A DNA stretch of 64,000 nt from Mastigias papua (lineage: Eukaryota; Cnidaria; Scyphozoa; Rhizostomeae; Mastigiidae). The DNA is taken from the NCBI GenBank assembly GCA_964019165.1, contig OZ025281.1, positions 13,069,558 through 13,133,557 on the forward strand, read 5' to 3'. The position numbers were made by a program, and so were the translations under genes. Below are positions 63,220 through 64,000 of this stretch, piece after piece (the first letter of the stretch is position 1; each line of letters starts with the position of its first letter). The notes below the pieces were generated by a model, which searched no databases, was not told the DNA's origin, and saw nothing but the letters and a program-made list of their open reading frames with translations.

Positions 63220-64000
63220 CTACAAACACAGAACGTGATCATCACTTAAACTGGATATGAGGGCCACAGAAACAATCTTTTAAACGTGAAATTCTCTTCA
63301 TAACTCAGAAACATATTATACCAGCTGGTTGGTTTTCTTTAGGACTTTAGGACACATGCAAATCTACTAGAAGTTAAATAAGTAAACTTTGGCTCACTCT
63401 TTAGGCTTCATGCAGGCCTTCTTCCCAATGAAACATTTCAGTGAACTGAAGATACCATTTTGTGGGGTTCTAAATTAAAACTGTGAATCCGTAATAGGGG
63501 AGTGAGGATTTGCAATTTGGACATTTGTAGTTATTGAACGTGGGGTATCAAAAACCAGCATAAATTGGCATATGTATTAATGACTTGTATATAGATTTAC
63601 TGACTTTTAGGTAACGCTAAGATTCATAATTCTATGTTTTAAATAACTTGCTAGTTCGTAATTCTGCCACGGTATTTCTGTGACTCCATGAAAAAGCAAC
63701 ACCTACTTTATTATAAATGTACGCATCTACAAGCATTACTCATTATAGGTTGTGGTTGAAAACTCAATATTTGTGTATAATAGGGAGACTGTTCCTAATG
63801 ATAACTTACTGCAGACACTTATCGACTTCAACCAGGGGTGGGTGTGAACATTCCGGTCAGTTGAAATTGTGCATGAGCAACGATACACTAACTATTTTCT
63901 CATGGGACAGGGTCACGGAGTCCAGGGTTAGGGTCAGTCCTAGATTATGTGTCTTTGAAATGCTATGGTGTCCCCACTGATGAAAGGTATAGATAAATCA
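63220..64000. other. Right edge, no exon recognised
   Basis: It should be intron of the laminin gene, whose upstream LE exons lie beyond the window. I see nothing coding. Confidence 0.5.

Overview
This is a window from an animal nuclear genome, probably a cnidarian and perhaps an anthozoan. The evidence is split genes with GT-AG introns, a laminin alpha chain, an ANKRD29-type ankyrin gene, Jockey/CR1-like non-LTR retrotransposons of a kind common in corals and anemones, an AT-rich background and many microsatellites. The phylum is an inference. Several reverse-transcriptase remnants aside, I see three protein-coding loci.

Locus 1 (minus strand, about 41.0 kb down to 1, running off the window) is a giant cytoskeletal-type gene. 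From its 5' side it has about eleven small exons (41.0 to 21.1 kb) coding seven spectrin repeats. A basic, Ser/Arg-rich exon follows (18.3-18.9 kb), then two acidic/basic exons (16.2-16.7 and 14.0-15.5 kb). Last comes one enormous exon, 12745 down to 1, open for at least 4,248 codons. That exon holds about 10.4 copies of an exact 180-bp (60-residue) repeat, an unrelated non-repetitive segment of about 215 residues, and about 5.4 copies of an almost identical 1,815-bp (605-residue) repeat. The 605-residue unit is itself built from about ten diverged units sharing an R-R-Q-V-hydrophobic-R type motif with the 60-residue array and the two preceding exons. The plus-strand serine-rich ORFs in the same region are antisense shadows. 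I checked exon phases at every junction and they agree.

Locus 2 (plus strand, 50.1-54.75 kb) is a complete nine-exon ankyrin-repeat gene of about 299 residues that matches ANKRD29. Its internal exons are 96-99 nt and each codes exactly one ankyrin repeat.

Locus 3 (minus strand, 63.2 down to 56.5 kb) is part of a laminin alpha chain of the vertebrate alpha-3/alpha-5 class. It has a laminin-EGF module, the whole domain IV (L4b) over seven exons, and the following laminin-EGF module. Its 5' exons are beyond the window, and the expected 3' exons (more LE modules, coiled coil, LG domains) are not visible before the other two genes.

Between the genes and in introns lie several non-LTR retrotransposon remnants, a 5S/tRNA-like SINE with an (AAC)n tail, several short terminal-inverted-repeat elements, and long (TA)n, (ATGT)n, (GGGAT)n and GAT-rich tracts. 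About 41.05-48.9 kb holds no gene that I can support.
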